NCBI GenBank assembly: GCA_015494725.1
Contig: WGAR01000108.1
Location: forward strand, 1 to 30,916
Source of the DNA: Thermodesulfobacteriaceae bacterium
Lineage (GTDB): Bacteria > Desulfobacterota > Thermodesulfobacteria > Thermodesulfobacteriales > Thermodesulfobacteriaceae
Length of the DNA stretch: 30,916 nucleotides
Direction: 5' to 3'
Part shown: positions 23,200 to 29,298 of the stretch, piece by piece
Position numbering within the stretch: position 1 is the stretch's first letter
How the letters are laid out: each line of letters starts with the position of its first letter
The notes under the pieces: generated by a model
Databases searched by the model: none
Told to the model about the DNA's origin: nothing
The model's input: the letters and a program-made list of their open reading frames with translations, nothing else
Translations under genes and position numbers: made by a program

Positions 23200-24330
23200 A
23201 TGAAAATAAACCGTATTTTGTCGGTTCTCCTGCTTATTTTCCTCTGGGTGGCTTCAGTTCGGGCTGGGGTCCCCAAAAAGATCGCCATCCTTCCCTTCAG
23301 GGTTCACGCCGCTCAGGATCTTTCCTACGTGCAGGAAGGGATTCAGGACATGCTGGTTACCCGGCTTTTTGCCCCGGGTCAGGTGGAGACGGTAGATCCC
23401 GAGGTGGTGAAAAAGGCCCTGTCCCAGGTAAAAGGCCCCCTCACCCGCGAGAAGGCCCGGGCCCTGGGGCAGAAGCTGGGGGTGGATTATGTACTCTTCG
23501 GGAGTGTGAGTGTCTTCGGGAATACGGTGAGTGTGGATGCGGAGCTGGTTCCGGTCAACGGTTCGCGTCCTCCGGTGGCCCTTTACACCCAGGTAAAGGG
23601 TCTGGGGCAGGTGATTCCGGCTCTGGCCTCTTTTGCGGAGCGTTCGCGGAAATATATCCTGGGCGAGGCCGTTCCTTCCGGGCCGGTAACGGTGGCTTCC
23701 TCTCCCCCCAAGGCTCCGGCTCCGATCACCGCTCCGCCTCCCAAGGCGCCGGCGGTGCCTCCTTCCCGGATGCATCCGGAAAAACTGGTAGAGGCGGCTC
23801 CGCCCCCTCCCCCCTCCCGGCAAGTGCAGGTCCAATCCCGGGCCTCCGGTATGCCTCCCGCGCATTATACCGATGTGGATCAATGGCCGGACTATCCCCC
23901 GCCGGAGGAGGCCTTACCTCCGGTCCGGCGTTCGGGTACGGCTCAGCCTCCGGTGGCTTACTCTCAAAACACCCCTTCCGCCCCTCCCAAGCGCAAGAAA
24001 AAGTCCTTCTTCCGGAGGGTAACCTCCAAGCTCTGGCCCTTCGGAAAGAAGGAAAAGGAGGTCCGGGTCAGCGAGGTGCCTCCCCCACCTCCACCACCTC
24101 CACCCCCAGCAGCGCCAGGCTCGCCTTCCCGAGGGGTAGCCTCCAGTTCGGGTTACGGTGGTTCTGCCGGGGCTTCATCCCCGTCTTCCGCGGCCTCTCC
24201 GCAGCCTCCCACGGCTCCGCCTCAGCCTCCCACGGCTCCGCCTCCGTATCCGGCCCGTCCCCCTGCGGCGCCGCCTGCCGGGGCGGCGGCTCCCTCCTCC
24301 GGGGGAGGTCAGACCTGGCAGTGGTATTGA
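23200..24330 (+). CDS. Exported protein: FlgO/TolB-N-like domain plus proline-rich tail
   Basis: A 376-residue protein. Residues 1-22 are a Sec signal peptide (MKINRILSVLLLIFLWVASVRA), with no lipobox Cys. Residues about 25-160 form a compact alpha/beta domain: KKIAILPFRVHA, a helix, then VETVDPEVVKKAL, ARALGQKLGVDYVLFGSVSVFGNTVSVDAELV. This pattern resembles the FlgO and TolB N-terminal type of periplasmic domain. The rest is Pro/Ala/Ser rich with one basic patch (PPKRKKKSFFRRVTSKLWPFGKKEKE), a run of ten prolines and two QPPTAPP repeats, and ends QTWQWY. I chose ATG 23200 because it precedes the signal peptide and follows GAGAAGG. Function is unknown; periplasmic or envelope location is likely. 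Its last 263 nt are antisense to the end of the GT9 gene. Confidence 0.72.
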   Translation: MKINRILSVLLLIFLWVASVRAGVPKKIAILPFRVHAAQDLSYVQEGIQDMLVTRLFAPGQVETVDPEVVKKALSQVKGPLTREKARALGQKLGVDYVLFGSVSVFGNTVSVDAELVPVNGSRPPVALYTQVKGLGQVIPALASFAERSRKYILGEAVPSGPVTVASSPPKAPAPITAPPPKAPAVPPSRMHPEKLVEAAPPPPPSRQVQVQSRASGMPPAHYTDVDQWPDYPPPEEALPPVRRSGTAQPPVAYSQNTPSAPPKRKKKSFFRRVTSKLWPFGKKEKEVRVSEVPPPPPPPPPPAAPGSPSRGVASSSGYGGSAGASSPSSAASPQPPTAPPQPPTAPPPYPARPPAAPPAGAAAPSSGGGQTWQWY

Positions 24331-25111
24331 GAAACTCCTGTATGTGCCGGGTGAGCTCCCGGGGGGCGAGTCCGGACCAGGGATAGAGAACGCGCACCCT
24401 CTCCCCGAAGGGAGCCCAGAGCACCGGGTCGGTGGGGCCGAAGAGGGCCAGCACCGGCAGGCCCAGGGCCGCAGCCAGGTGGGTCAATCCGGAGTCGTTT
24501 CCCACCAGGGCCATGGCTTCGGAAAGGACCTCCAGGGCCTCCTCCAGCGACCGGCTTTGTCTCACGGGAAAGGCTCGAAACTCCGGAGCCAGGTCTTCCT
24601 CCGCCGGCCCCAGAAGGATACGGATCTCCGTCCCGGAGAGCCCGCGTAGGGATTCCCGGAGGGCCGAAGGGGGATAACACTTCCATCTCCCTCCGGACCC
24701 GGGGTGGACCAGGAGATAGCGGGGCTTGAGGGTAAATCCCCGGGGTCTCAGGAGCCGGGCCTTGGCGAAGGCCCGGGGGTCTCTTCCGGCCTGGATCCAC
24801 TGGTAAAGAGCGAGATGCACCCTTTCCCGGGGTCGGGTGGGGATGATGCGCAGGGAATCCGGTGCCAGGAGCCGGGCCACGACCTCGGCCAAGGAGGGGT
24901 CGCGGGCAAAGACCGTAACCCTGGAGTATAGGTTCCGGGGAGGAGGGACCTCGGTGGAGAAGGCCCGGGCCACCAGTCTGGTTTCGGCAAAGAGTTTGCG
25001 GGCCTCGGATCTTGCGGCGAGCCAAGGCTCCTCCCTGGCCAAGGCCCCTATGGCCAGCCGAGAAAGTAGAAGGTCTCCCAGGGCCCCTTCGTGCCAGAGG
25101 AGGGTCCTCAC
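24068..25111 (-). CDS. Family 9 glycosyltransferase (heptosyltransferase-like) with long antisense tail
   Basis: A 347-residue product. The first 260 residues look like an ADP-heptose:LPS heptosyltransferase: LLWHEGALGDLLLSRLAIGAL at the N-terminus, YLLVHPGSGGRWKCYP, EIRILLGPAEE, and the nucleotide-sugar site LVGNDSGLTHLAAALGLPVLALFGPTDP. The domain ends near RHIQEFLN. About 86 further residues (TARSDLPRRREPPP, two EPWEAEA repeats, NHRNPNWRLPLGK) are translated from the strand opposite the Pro-rich tail gene and resemble no domain I know. The gene may have lost its original stop, or the tail may be real. The start overlaps the SagB-type gene by 4 nt. With kdsB it suggests LPS core synthesis. 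Confidence 0.82.
   Translation of the reverse strand: MRTLLWHEGALGDLLLSRLAIGALAREEPWLAARSEARKLFAETRLVARAFSTEVPPPRNLYSRVTVFARDPSLAEVVARLLAPDSLRIIPTRPRERVHLALYQWIQAGRDPRAFAKARLLRPRGFTLKPRYLLVHPGSGGRWKCYPPSALRESLRGLSGTEIRILLGPAEEDLAPEFRAFPVRQSRSLEEALEVLSEAMALVGNDSGLTHLAAALGLPVLALFGPTDPVLWAPFGERVRVLYPWSGLAPRELTRHIQEFLNTTARSDLPRRREPPPRQAAPQGDGPDTEAEPWEAEAEPWEAAERPRKTGMKPRQNHRNPNWRLPLGKASLALLGVEVVEVGEAPR
24202..24243. repeat. Tandem 21-bp direct repeat
   Basis: Two exact 21-bp copies (24202-24222 and 24223-24243) lie in the overlap of two genes. On the plus strand they encode two QPPTAPP units of the Pro-rich tail; on the minus strand they encode two EPWEAEA-type units of the GT9 tail. They are a likely product of slippage duplication. 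Confidence 0.85.
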
Positions 25112-25842
25112 CGTGCCGGTCGGCCCACGGTGGCCAGGTAGATGATGGTTTCCTCTTCCCCGTCCAGGTCCAGGAGCTCGTTCATTTCTTCGTCAAAAAA
25201 GGCCCCCACCGGGCAGGCGGCCAGCCCCAGGGCTTCGGCAGCCAGAAGGAGGTTCTGAGCCAGATGCCCGGCATCCAGAAAGATGTAGCGCATTCCCCGA
25301 CTGCCGTATTTGGACATGGTGCGCCGCGGGAGGGCCGACCAGAGGAAGACCACGGCCGCGGTTCGGCAAAAGTCCTGCCCCAGCGCCGCTTCCTTGATGG
25401 CGGTTCCGTGGTCACCCTCCCGGAGGAGTTCCAGGACCCAGTCCTGGATTTGGAGATGATATAGCCCCGGGGGAAGGTCCTCCACCCGGTGCACGGAGAG
25501 ATAGGTCTCGAGGGGATAGAGGGCTCCGGCCGAGGGGGCGGTGCGCAGGAGATATCGACCCGCCCGGGCGGTAACCCCCTGCACCGCCCAGAGAAGGAGG
25601 TTCAGTTCCTCCAATTTCAGGGGCCTTCGGGAATAGTTTCTCTGGCTGCGGCGGCGAAGCAAGGTCTGAAAAAGATCCGCCGAAGGGAGAAGGGGGCGGG
25701 GTAGGGGGATGCGCCGGGCCCGGGGATAGGTCTTGAAATAAGAGGTGGGGGAGATCTCCTCCCGGGCCCGGAAAAGGTCCCTGCGGGAAAGTTTGGTTCC
25801 CTCCAGGAAGGTAAACCCCAGGGAGCTTTGATACTCAGGCAT
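25108..25842 (-). CDS. SagB/ThcOx-type nitroreductase-fold oxidoreductase
   Basis: A 244-residue FMN enzyme of the SagB group. Visible signatures are LLRRRSQRNYSRRPLKLEELNLLLWAVQG, RTAPSAGALYPLETYLSVHRVEDLPPGLYHL, the central AVVFLWSALPRRTMSKYGSRGMRYIFLDAGHLAQNLLLAAEALGLAACPVGAFFDEEMNELL and a C-terminal YLATVGRP. Relatives oxidise azolines to azoles in peptide natural products, but many lone copies have unknown substrates. No cyclodehydratase (SagC/D) or precursor peptide is nearby, so a peptide-modifying role is not supported. It overlaps pcnB by 8 nt upstream and the GT9 gene by 4 nt downstream. Confidence 0.86.
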   Translation of the reverse strand: MPEYQSSLGFTFLEGTKLSRRDLFRAREEISPTSYFKTYPRARRIPLPRPLLPSADLFQTLLRRRSQRNYSRRPLKLEELNLLLWAVQGVTARAGRYLLRTAPSAGALYPLETYLSVHRVEDLPPGLYHLQIQDWVLELLREGDHGTAIKEAALGQDFCRTAAVVFLWSALPRRTMSKYGSRGMRYIFLDAGHLAQNLLLAAEALGLAACPVGAFFDEEMNELLDLDGEEETIIYLATVGRPAR

Positions 25843-27049
25843 GGCCGCGCCTCTTTCGTTTTTTCTTTTTCTTGGGAAGACTTACCTCCAGGTTAAAGAA
25901 TTCTTTTTCCCTGGGGAAGATGATCTCGGAGAGCCGCAGCAGAAGAGGAAAATAGCTCTTGCGGGTGAGTTTCCTGGGAGGGGTTTTTCCCTTCAACACG
26001 AAATAGCGATAATAAAGGAGCGAGGAGAGGAGGAGCAGGGTTTCCTCGAAGAGTTCCCGGCAGAAGCGGTAGGACCCCAGGATCTCCAGGAGTCTCTTTT
26101 CCACCTCCCGCGTGGGGCGTTCGGGTCGGGAGGGCGGTTTCCCGAACCCGTGGGCCAGAAGGTAGGGGTAGAGAAAGAGGGTCAGGGCTTCGGCCTGGGA
26201 GAGCTGTCCCTCGGATAGGAGACGATCCGAAACGGAAAGGAGCCGGGAGAGGAACTTCTGGGTCGGGGGAAAGGCGACCAGGGTGCGGTGATAAGAGGGA
26301 AAGATTTCCCGGAACAAGCCGCTCTTGAACATCAGGGAGAGCCAGGGTTCGGACCATCCTCCGGTTACGTCCTTGAGCCACTCGTCCCGCAGGCGATAGG
26401 GGGAACAGAGGCGGATCTTTTCCCGATGTTTCAGGATCCCCTCCCAGGTACGGGGCTCTATTTCAAAGCCGGCCCGGGCGGCGTGTCTTATCGCCCGCAG
26501 CATCCGCACCGGGTCCCGGGTGAAGCGGATATCCGGGTCCCCGATGATCCGGATTATTCCCCGGCGCAGATCTTCCAGCCCTCCCACATAATCCACGATG
26601 GTGAAATCGGCTATGTTGTAAAACAGGGCGTTGATGGTGAGATCCCGACGAAAGGCGTCCTGCTGAGGGGTCCCATAGACCTCTTCCTCCTCTTCCTCCA
26701 GGTCCTCCGGGCCCCGGAAGGTTACCACCTCTACGAATTTTCCTCCCCGGAAATACACATGAACCAGGCGAAAACGGCGTCCGATGATCCGACTGGCCCG
26801 GAAGAGTCTCCGGATTTCCTCCGGACGGGCATCGGTGCCCACATCGAAGTCCTTGGGGGTGAGCCCCAGTAGGAGGTCCCGTACGCTTCCTCCCACCAGA
26901 TAGGCCAGATAACCCGCGTCGTGCAGACGATAGAGGACCTTGAGGGCCTCGCGGGAGATCATGCGTCGGGAGATAGGATGTTCGGAACGGGGCACGATGC
27001 GGGGCTCGGGTGGAGCGTATCCGGGGAAGAGTTCTAGCTGTTTAGGCAT
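25835..27049 (-). CDS. PcnB-type poly(A) polymerase / tRNA nucleotidyltransferase family protein
   Basis: A 404-residue class II nucleotidyltransferase. It begins MPKQLELFPG and has IVPRSEHPISRRMISREALKVLYRLHDAGY, a stretch seen in poly(A) polymerase I, then the catalytic GGSVRDLLLGLTPKDFDVGTDA, RFRLVHVYF, FRRDLTINALFYN, VGGLEDLRRGIIRIIGDPDIRFTRDPVRMLRAIRHAARAGF. A Lys/Arg-rich tail (LPKKKKKRKRRGHA) ends the protein, as in poly(A) polymerases. The start motif favours PcnB over a CCA-adding enzyme, but in deep-branching bacteria sequence alone may not separate them. It overlaps the NifA-like gene by 8 nt. Confidence 0.82.
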   Translation of the reverse strand: MPKQLELFPGYAPPEPRIVPRSEHPISRRMISREALKVLYRLHDAGYLAYLVGGSVRDLLLGLTPKDFDVGTDARPEEIRRLFRASRIIGRRFRLVHVYFRGGKFVEVVTFRGPEDLEEEEEEVYGTPQQDAFRRDLTINALFYNIADFTIVDYVGGLEDLRRGIIRIIGDPDIRFTRDPVRMLRAIRHAARAGFEIEPRTWEGILKHREKIRLCSPYRLRDEWLKDVTGGWSEPWLSLMFKSGLFREIFPSYHRTLVAFPPTQKFLSRLLSVSDRLLSEGQLSQAEALTLFLYPYLLAHGFGKPPSRPERPTREVEKRLLEILGSYRFCRELFEETLLLLSSLLYYRYFVLKGKTPPRKLTRKSYFPLLLRLSEIIFPREKEFFNLEVSLPKKKKKRKRRGHA

Positions 27050-28607
27050 GGGAGGATCTTTTGGATAGAGGACGGAAGAGTTTGGGATCGATGCCGTACT
27101 TGCGGATCTTGTAGTTCAGAACGCGCAGGGTGGTTCCCAGCAATCTTGCGGCCTTGCTCTGGTTGCCGCGGGTCTCCTTCAGGGCCTCGACGATGAGTTC
27201 CTTTTCCACCTTTTTGACCGCCTCCGGAAGGGTTAAGCGGGAAGGGGTATCCGAGCTCCGGGCGGTTTGCAGGCTGGGAGGGAGGTGATAGCTCCGGATT
27301 ACCTCTTCATCGCAGATGAGCACGGCTCGCTCCATGGCGTTTTCCAGTTCCCGGACGTTCCCGGGCCAGTGGTATTGCATGAGGAGATCTATGGCCGGCG
27401 AGGATAGTCGTTTGATCTTTTTCTGATAGCGCTGACAATATTTATCCAGAAAATATTCCGCAAGCGGGATGATATCCGTAGGCCGTTCCCGCAGGGGAGG
27501 GATATAGATGGGGAATACCGAAAGTCGGTAGTAGAGGTCCTCCCGGAAGAGCCCTTTTTCCACCAGGTTTTCCAGATTGCGGTTGGTGGCGGCGATGATC
27601 CGTACATCCACTTTTACGGGTTCGGTGCCCCCCAGGCGATAGAATTCCTTTTCCTGAAGGGCATGAAGGAGTTTGGCCTGGATGGGCAGGGGTAGATCTC
27701 CGATTTCGTCCAGGAAGAGGGTTCCTCCGTGGGCCTTTTCCATGAGCCCGATCTTGCGGGCCTGGGCCCCGGTGAAGGCCCCTCGCTCGTAGCCGAAGAG
27801 TTCGCTCTCGAGCAGGGTTTCGGGGATGGCGGTGCAGGGCACGGTTACAAAGGGCCCTTCGGCCCGGGGGCTATTGTAGTGGATAAGTCTGGCGATGAGG
27901 GTTTTTCCGGTCCCGGATTCTCCTCTCAGGAGCACGGTGGCCGGGCTGCCGGCCACGCGATTGATCATTTCCAGGACCTCCTGCATCCGGGAGGAGGTGG
28001 CGATGAAGTTTTCCAGCTGATAATGTCCTTTGAGTTCCTGTTTGAGTCTCAGATTTTCCTCCAGCAGCCGGGCCCGTTCCTCCTCCAGGGCCTGAAGCTT
28101 GGCCACGGTCTGGGCCAGGAGCCCGGCCACGATGGTGAGGAATTGCAGGTTCTGGGCCAGTTCCACGGCGTCGGCGGCGGGTCGATCCACGGAAAGGGTC
28201 CCCAGCACCTGCCCCCCGCTCTTTATGGGCACGCAGATGAAGGAGAGCTTGCGTTTTTCCTCCTCCCGCCGGCTCCGGGTCCGATTGAGGAAACGGGGAT
28301 CCTCACTGATCTGCGGGACGATGATGGGCTGGCCGGTGGCCACCACCTCTCCGGTGATCCCCTCCCCGGGACGGTAGCGTCCCCGCCGTCGGGCCTCCTC
28401 GGAGAGACCGTGGGCTACCTCGATCTGGATCTCGCCGGTGCGGGGGTTGAAGATGGTGATGGTGCCCCGTTTGAGGGCGAAACGCTCCGAAAGCACCCCC
28501 AGCGTCTTCTCCAGGGCCTCGCGCAGCTCCAGGGTGCTGGCCAGGGTGCTGGCAATTTCGTAGAGACAGGTTATTTCCTCAAGGCTATGCTGGGTCATCC
28601 CCCTCAC
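27042..28607 (-). CDS. NifA-like sigma54-dependent transcriptional activator
   Basis: An enhancer-binding protein of 521 residues. Domains in order: N-terminal GAF (EEITCLYEIASTLASTLELREALEKTL to VDRPAADA), a coiled linker, a sigma54 AAA+ domain with Walker A GESGTGKT, the sigma54-contact loop GAFTGA near residue 275, GGTLFLDEIGDLPL and LRERPTDIIPLAEYFL, then a C-terminal Fis helix-turn-helix (TRGNQSKAARLLGTTLRVLNYKIRKYGI). This order and the GEGITGEVVATGQPIIVP block resemble NifA, but no nif genes are in the window and the Cys cluster of oxygen-sensing NifA is not seen. I favour GTG 28607, with GGGAG 7 nt upstream; ATG 28598 is the alternative. First gene of the NifA-PcnB-SagB-GT9 operon. 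Confidence 0.88.
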   Translation of the reverse strand: MRGMTQHSLEEITCLYEIASTLASTLELREALEKTLGVLSERFALKRGTITIFNPRTGEIQIEVAHGLSEEARRRGRYRPGEGITGEVVATGQPIIVPQISEDPRFLNRTRSRREEEKRKLSFICVPIKSGGQVLGTLSVDRPAADAVELAQNLQFLTIVAGLLAQTVAKLQALEEERARLLEENLRLKQELKGHYQLENFIATSSRMQEVLEMINRVAGSPATVLLRGESGTGKTLIARLIHYNSPRAEGPFVTVPCTAIPETLLESELFGYERGAFTGAQARKIGLMEKAHGGTLFLDEIGDLPLPIQAKLLHALQEKEFYRLGGTEPVKVDVRIIAATNRNLENLVEKGLFREDLYYRLSVFPIYIPPLRERPTDIIPLAEYFLDKYCQRYQKKIKRLSSPAIDLLMQYHWPGNVRELENAMERAVLICDEEVIRSYHLPPSLQTARSSDTPSRLTLPEAVKKVEKELIVEALKETRGNQSKAARLLGTTLRVLNYKIRKYGIDPKLFRPLSKRSSHA

Positions 28608-28621
28608 ACCGTTTCTCCCAT

Positions 28622-28636
28622 AAAATTTACAATTTT
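28622..28636. promoter_or_regulatory. Palindrome at the NifA-like transcription start
   Basis: AAAATT-TAC-AATTTT is a perfect 6-3-6 inverted repeat covering the predicted transcription start of the NifA-like operon. It is a candidate repressor site, though AT-rich palindromes also occur by chance. Confidence 0.35.
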
Positions 28637-28639
28637 GCA

Positions 28640-28668
28640 ATTCTACCCCCCTCCCACCCACCGGGCAA
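28640..28668 (-). promoter_or_regulatory. Sigma70-type promoter of the NifA-like operon
   Basis: On the minus strand TTGCCC (complement of 28663-28668, four of six) and TAGAAT (complement of 28640-28645, five of six) are separated by 17 bp. Transcription would start near 28633, about 26 nt before GTG 28607. A palindrome lies directly at this start. Confidence 0.5.
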
Positions 28669-28695
28669 GCCCGAATCGTGCCTTCCTTGGTCTCC

Positions 28696-28724
28696 TTGAC
28701 AAAAATATTTAATTAGAGTAACAT
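28696..28724 (+). promoter_or_regulatory. Promoter of the Rrf2 gene
   Basis: A perfect TTGACA (28696-28701) is followed after 17 bp by TAACAT (28719-28724, four of six). Transcription would start near 28731, about 22 nt before ATG 28753. The -10 lies inside a perfect palindrome. Confidence 0.65.
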
Positions 28725-28728
28725 ACTC
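28716..28728. promoter_or_regulatory. Candidate operator over the Rrf2 promoter -10
   Basis: GAGTA-ACA-TACTC is a perfect 5-3-5 inverted repeat. It contains the whole -10 box, so a protein bound here would block RNA polymerase. Rrf2-family proteins commonly repress their own genes, which makes the downstream Rrf2 protein the likeliest binder. A second palindrome, CAAAAATTTTTG (28729-28740), follows at once. Confidence 0.5.
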
Positions 28729-28752
28729 CAAAAATTTTTGAGGGTTGAGGTC

Positions 28753-29196
28753 ATGAAGATCACGCAGGCCGAGGATTACGGTATCAGGTGTGTGTTATAT
28801 CTGGCCAAGTATCCGCGGCAGGTGGTGCCGCGCTGGAAGATTGCCCGGGCCATGGACATTCCCGAACCCTTTCTGGCCAAGATTGCGCAGGATCTGGCTC
28901 GGGCCGGGATCATAGACATCATCCGGGGCCGGAAGGGGGGCTACCGACTGCGCATCCCTCCCGAGGAACTCACTCTCCTCCAGGTGGTGGAGGCCATGAC
29001 CGGGGAGCTCTTCCTCAGTCCCTGCGTGCTGGATCCCCGCAACTGTAAGCGTCAGCCCCTGTGTCCCGTGCACCTGAAGTGGAAGGAACTGGTGGAGATG
29101 GTGCGGAACAAGCTCCAGCAGACCACCTTTGCCGAGCTGGTCCGGGAGGAGATCTGTCTGGTTGACAAACGTCGGAAAAAGGCTCATCATTCCTGA
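28753..29196 (+). CDS. Rrf2-family regulator, likely iron-sulfur sensor
   Basis: A 147-residue dimeric winged-helix regulator. The DNA-binding part is MKITQAEDYGIRCVLYLAKYP, then IARAMDIPEPFLAKIAQDLARAGIIDIIRGRKGGYRL. A cluster of three cysteines, C91, C98 and C104 (SPCVLDPRNC followed by PLCPVH), matches the place of the IscR Fe-S ligands, so it may sense oxygen, nitric oxide or Fe-S status. The start is ATG 28753, with GAGGG 8 nt upstream; an in-frame TTG at 28738 is less likely. cydAB follow on the same strand after 102 nt, so it may control the oxidase, but that is inference from position. Confidence 0.9.
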   Translation: MKITQAEDYGIRCVLYLAKYPRQVVPRWKIARAMDIPEPFLAKIAQDLARAGIIDIIRGRKGGYRLRIPPEELTLLQVVEAMTGELFLSPCVLDPRNCKRQPLCPVHLKWKELVEMVRNKLQQTTFAELVREEICLVDKRRKKAHHS

Positions 29197-29219
29197 TTAA
29201 GGGGGGTGATAACCATGAA

Positions 29220-29243
29220 ATGAAAATTCGGCTCTCAAAATAG
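29220..29243 (+). other. Mini-ORF (MKIRLSK) in the cydA leader
   Basis: Between the Rrf2 gene and cydA a strong ribosome site, AAGGGGGGTGAT (29199-29210), is followed by two overlapping tiny frames: ATG AAA TGA (29215-29223) and a seven-codon frame, MKIRLSK (29220-29243). They could be a leader peptide controlling cydA, or the remains of a lost gene start. No protein evidence exists from sequence alone. Confidence 0.3.
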
Positions 29244-29264
29244 TTAAATTCTTTATCTATTTAA
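29244..29264. promoter_or_regulatory. Inverted repeat upstream of cydA
   Basis: TTAAAT (29244-29249) and ATTTAA (29259-29264) form a perfect inverted repeat with a 9-bp spacer. A -10-like TTTAAT (29260-29265) overlaps the right half, and no good -35 is visible. This could be a regulated cydAB promoter. The cydA Shine-Dalgarno follows at 29286-29292. Confidence 0.3.
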
Positions 29265-29298
29265 TGTATCTGGTCAATTTCCGAAAAGGAGGTTGAAG

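Noticed and set aside
27020..27049. QLELF near the N-terminus of the PcnB-type protein as a clamp-binding motif
   Set aside because: It resembles QL(S/D)LF, but this family has no known link to the clamp and the motif lies just after the start; chance is more likely.
28660..28685. Sigma54-type promoter (GGCACG ... TTGC) upstream of the NifA-like gene
   Set aside because: The spacing between GG and GC is about 14 nt instead of 10, so it does not fit the -24/-12 rule. The TTGC part is used better as a sigma70 -35.
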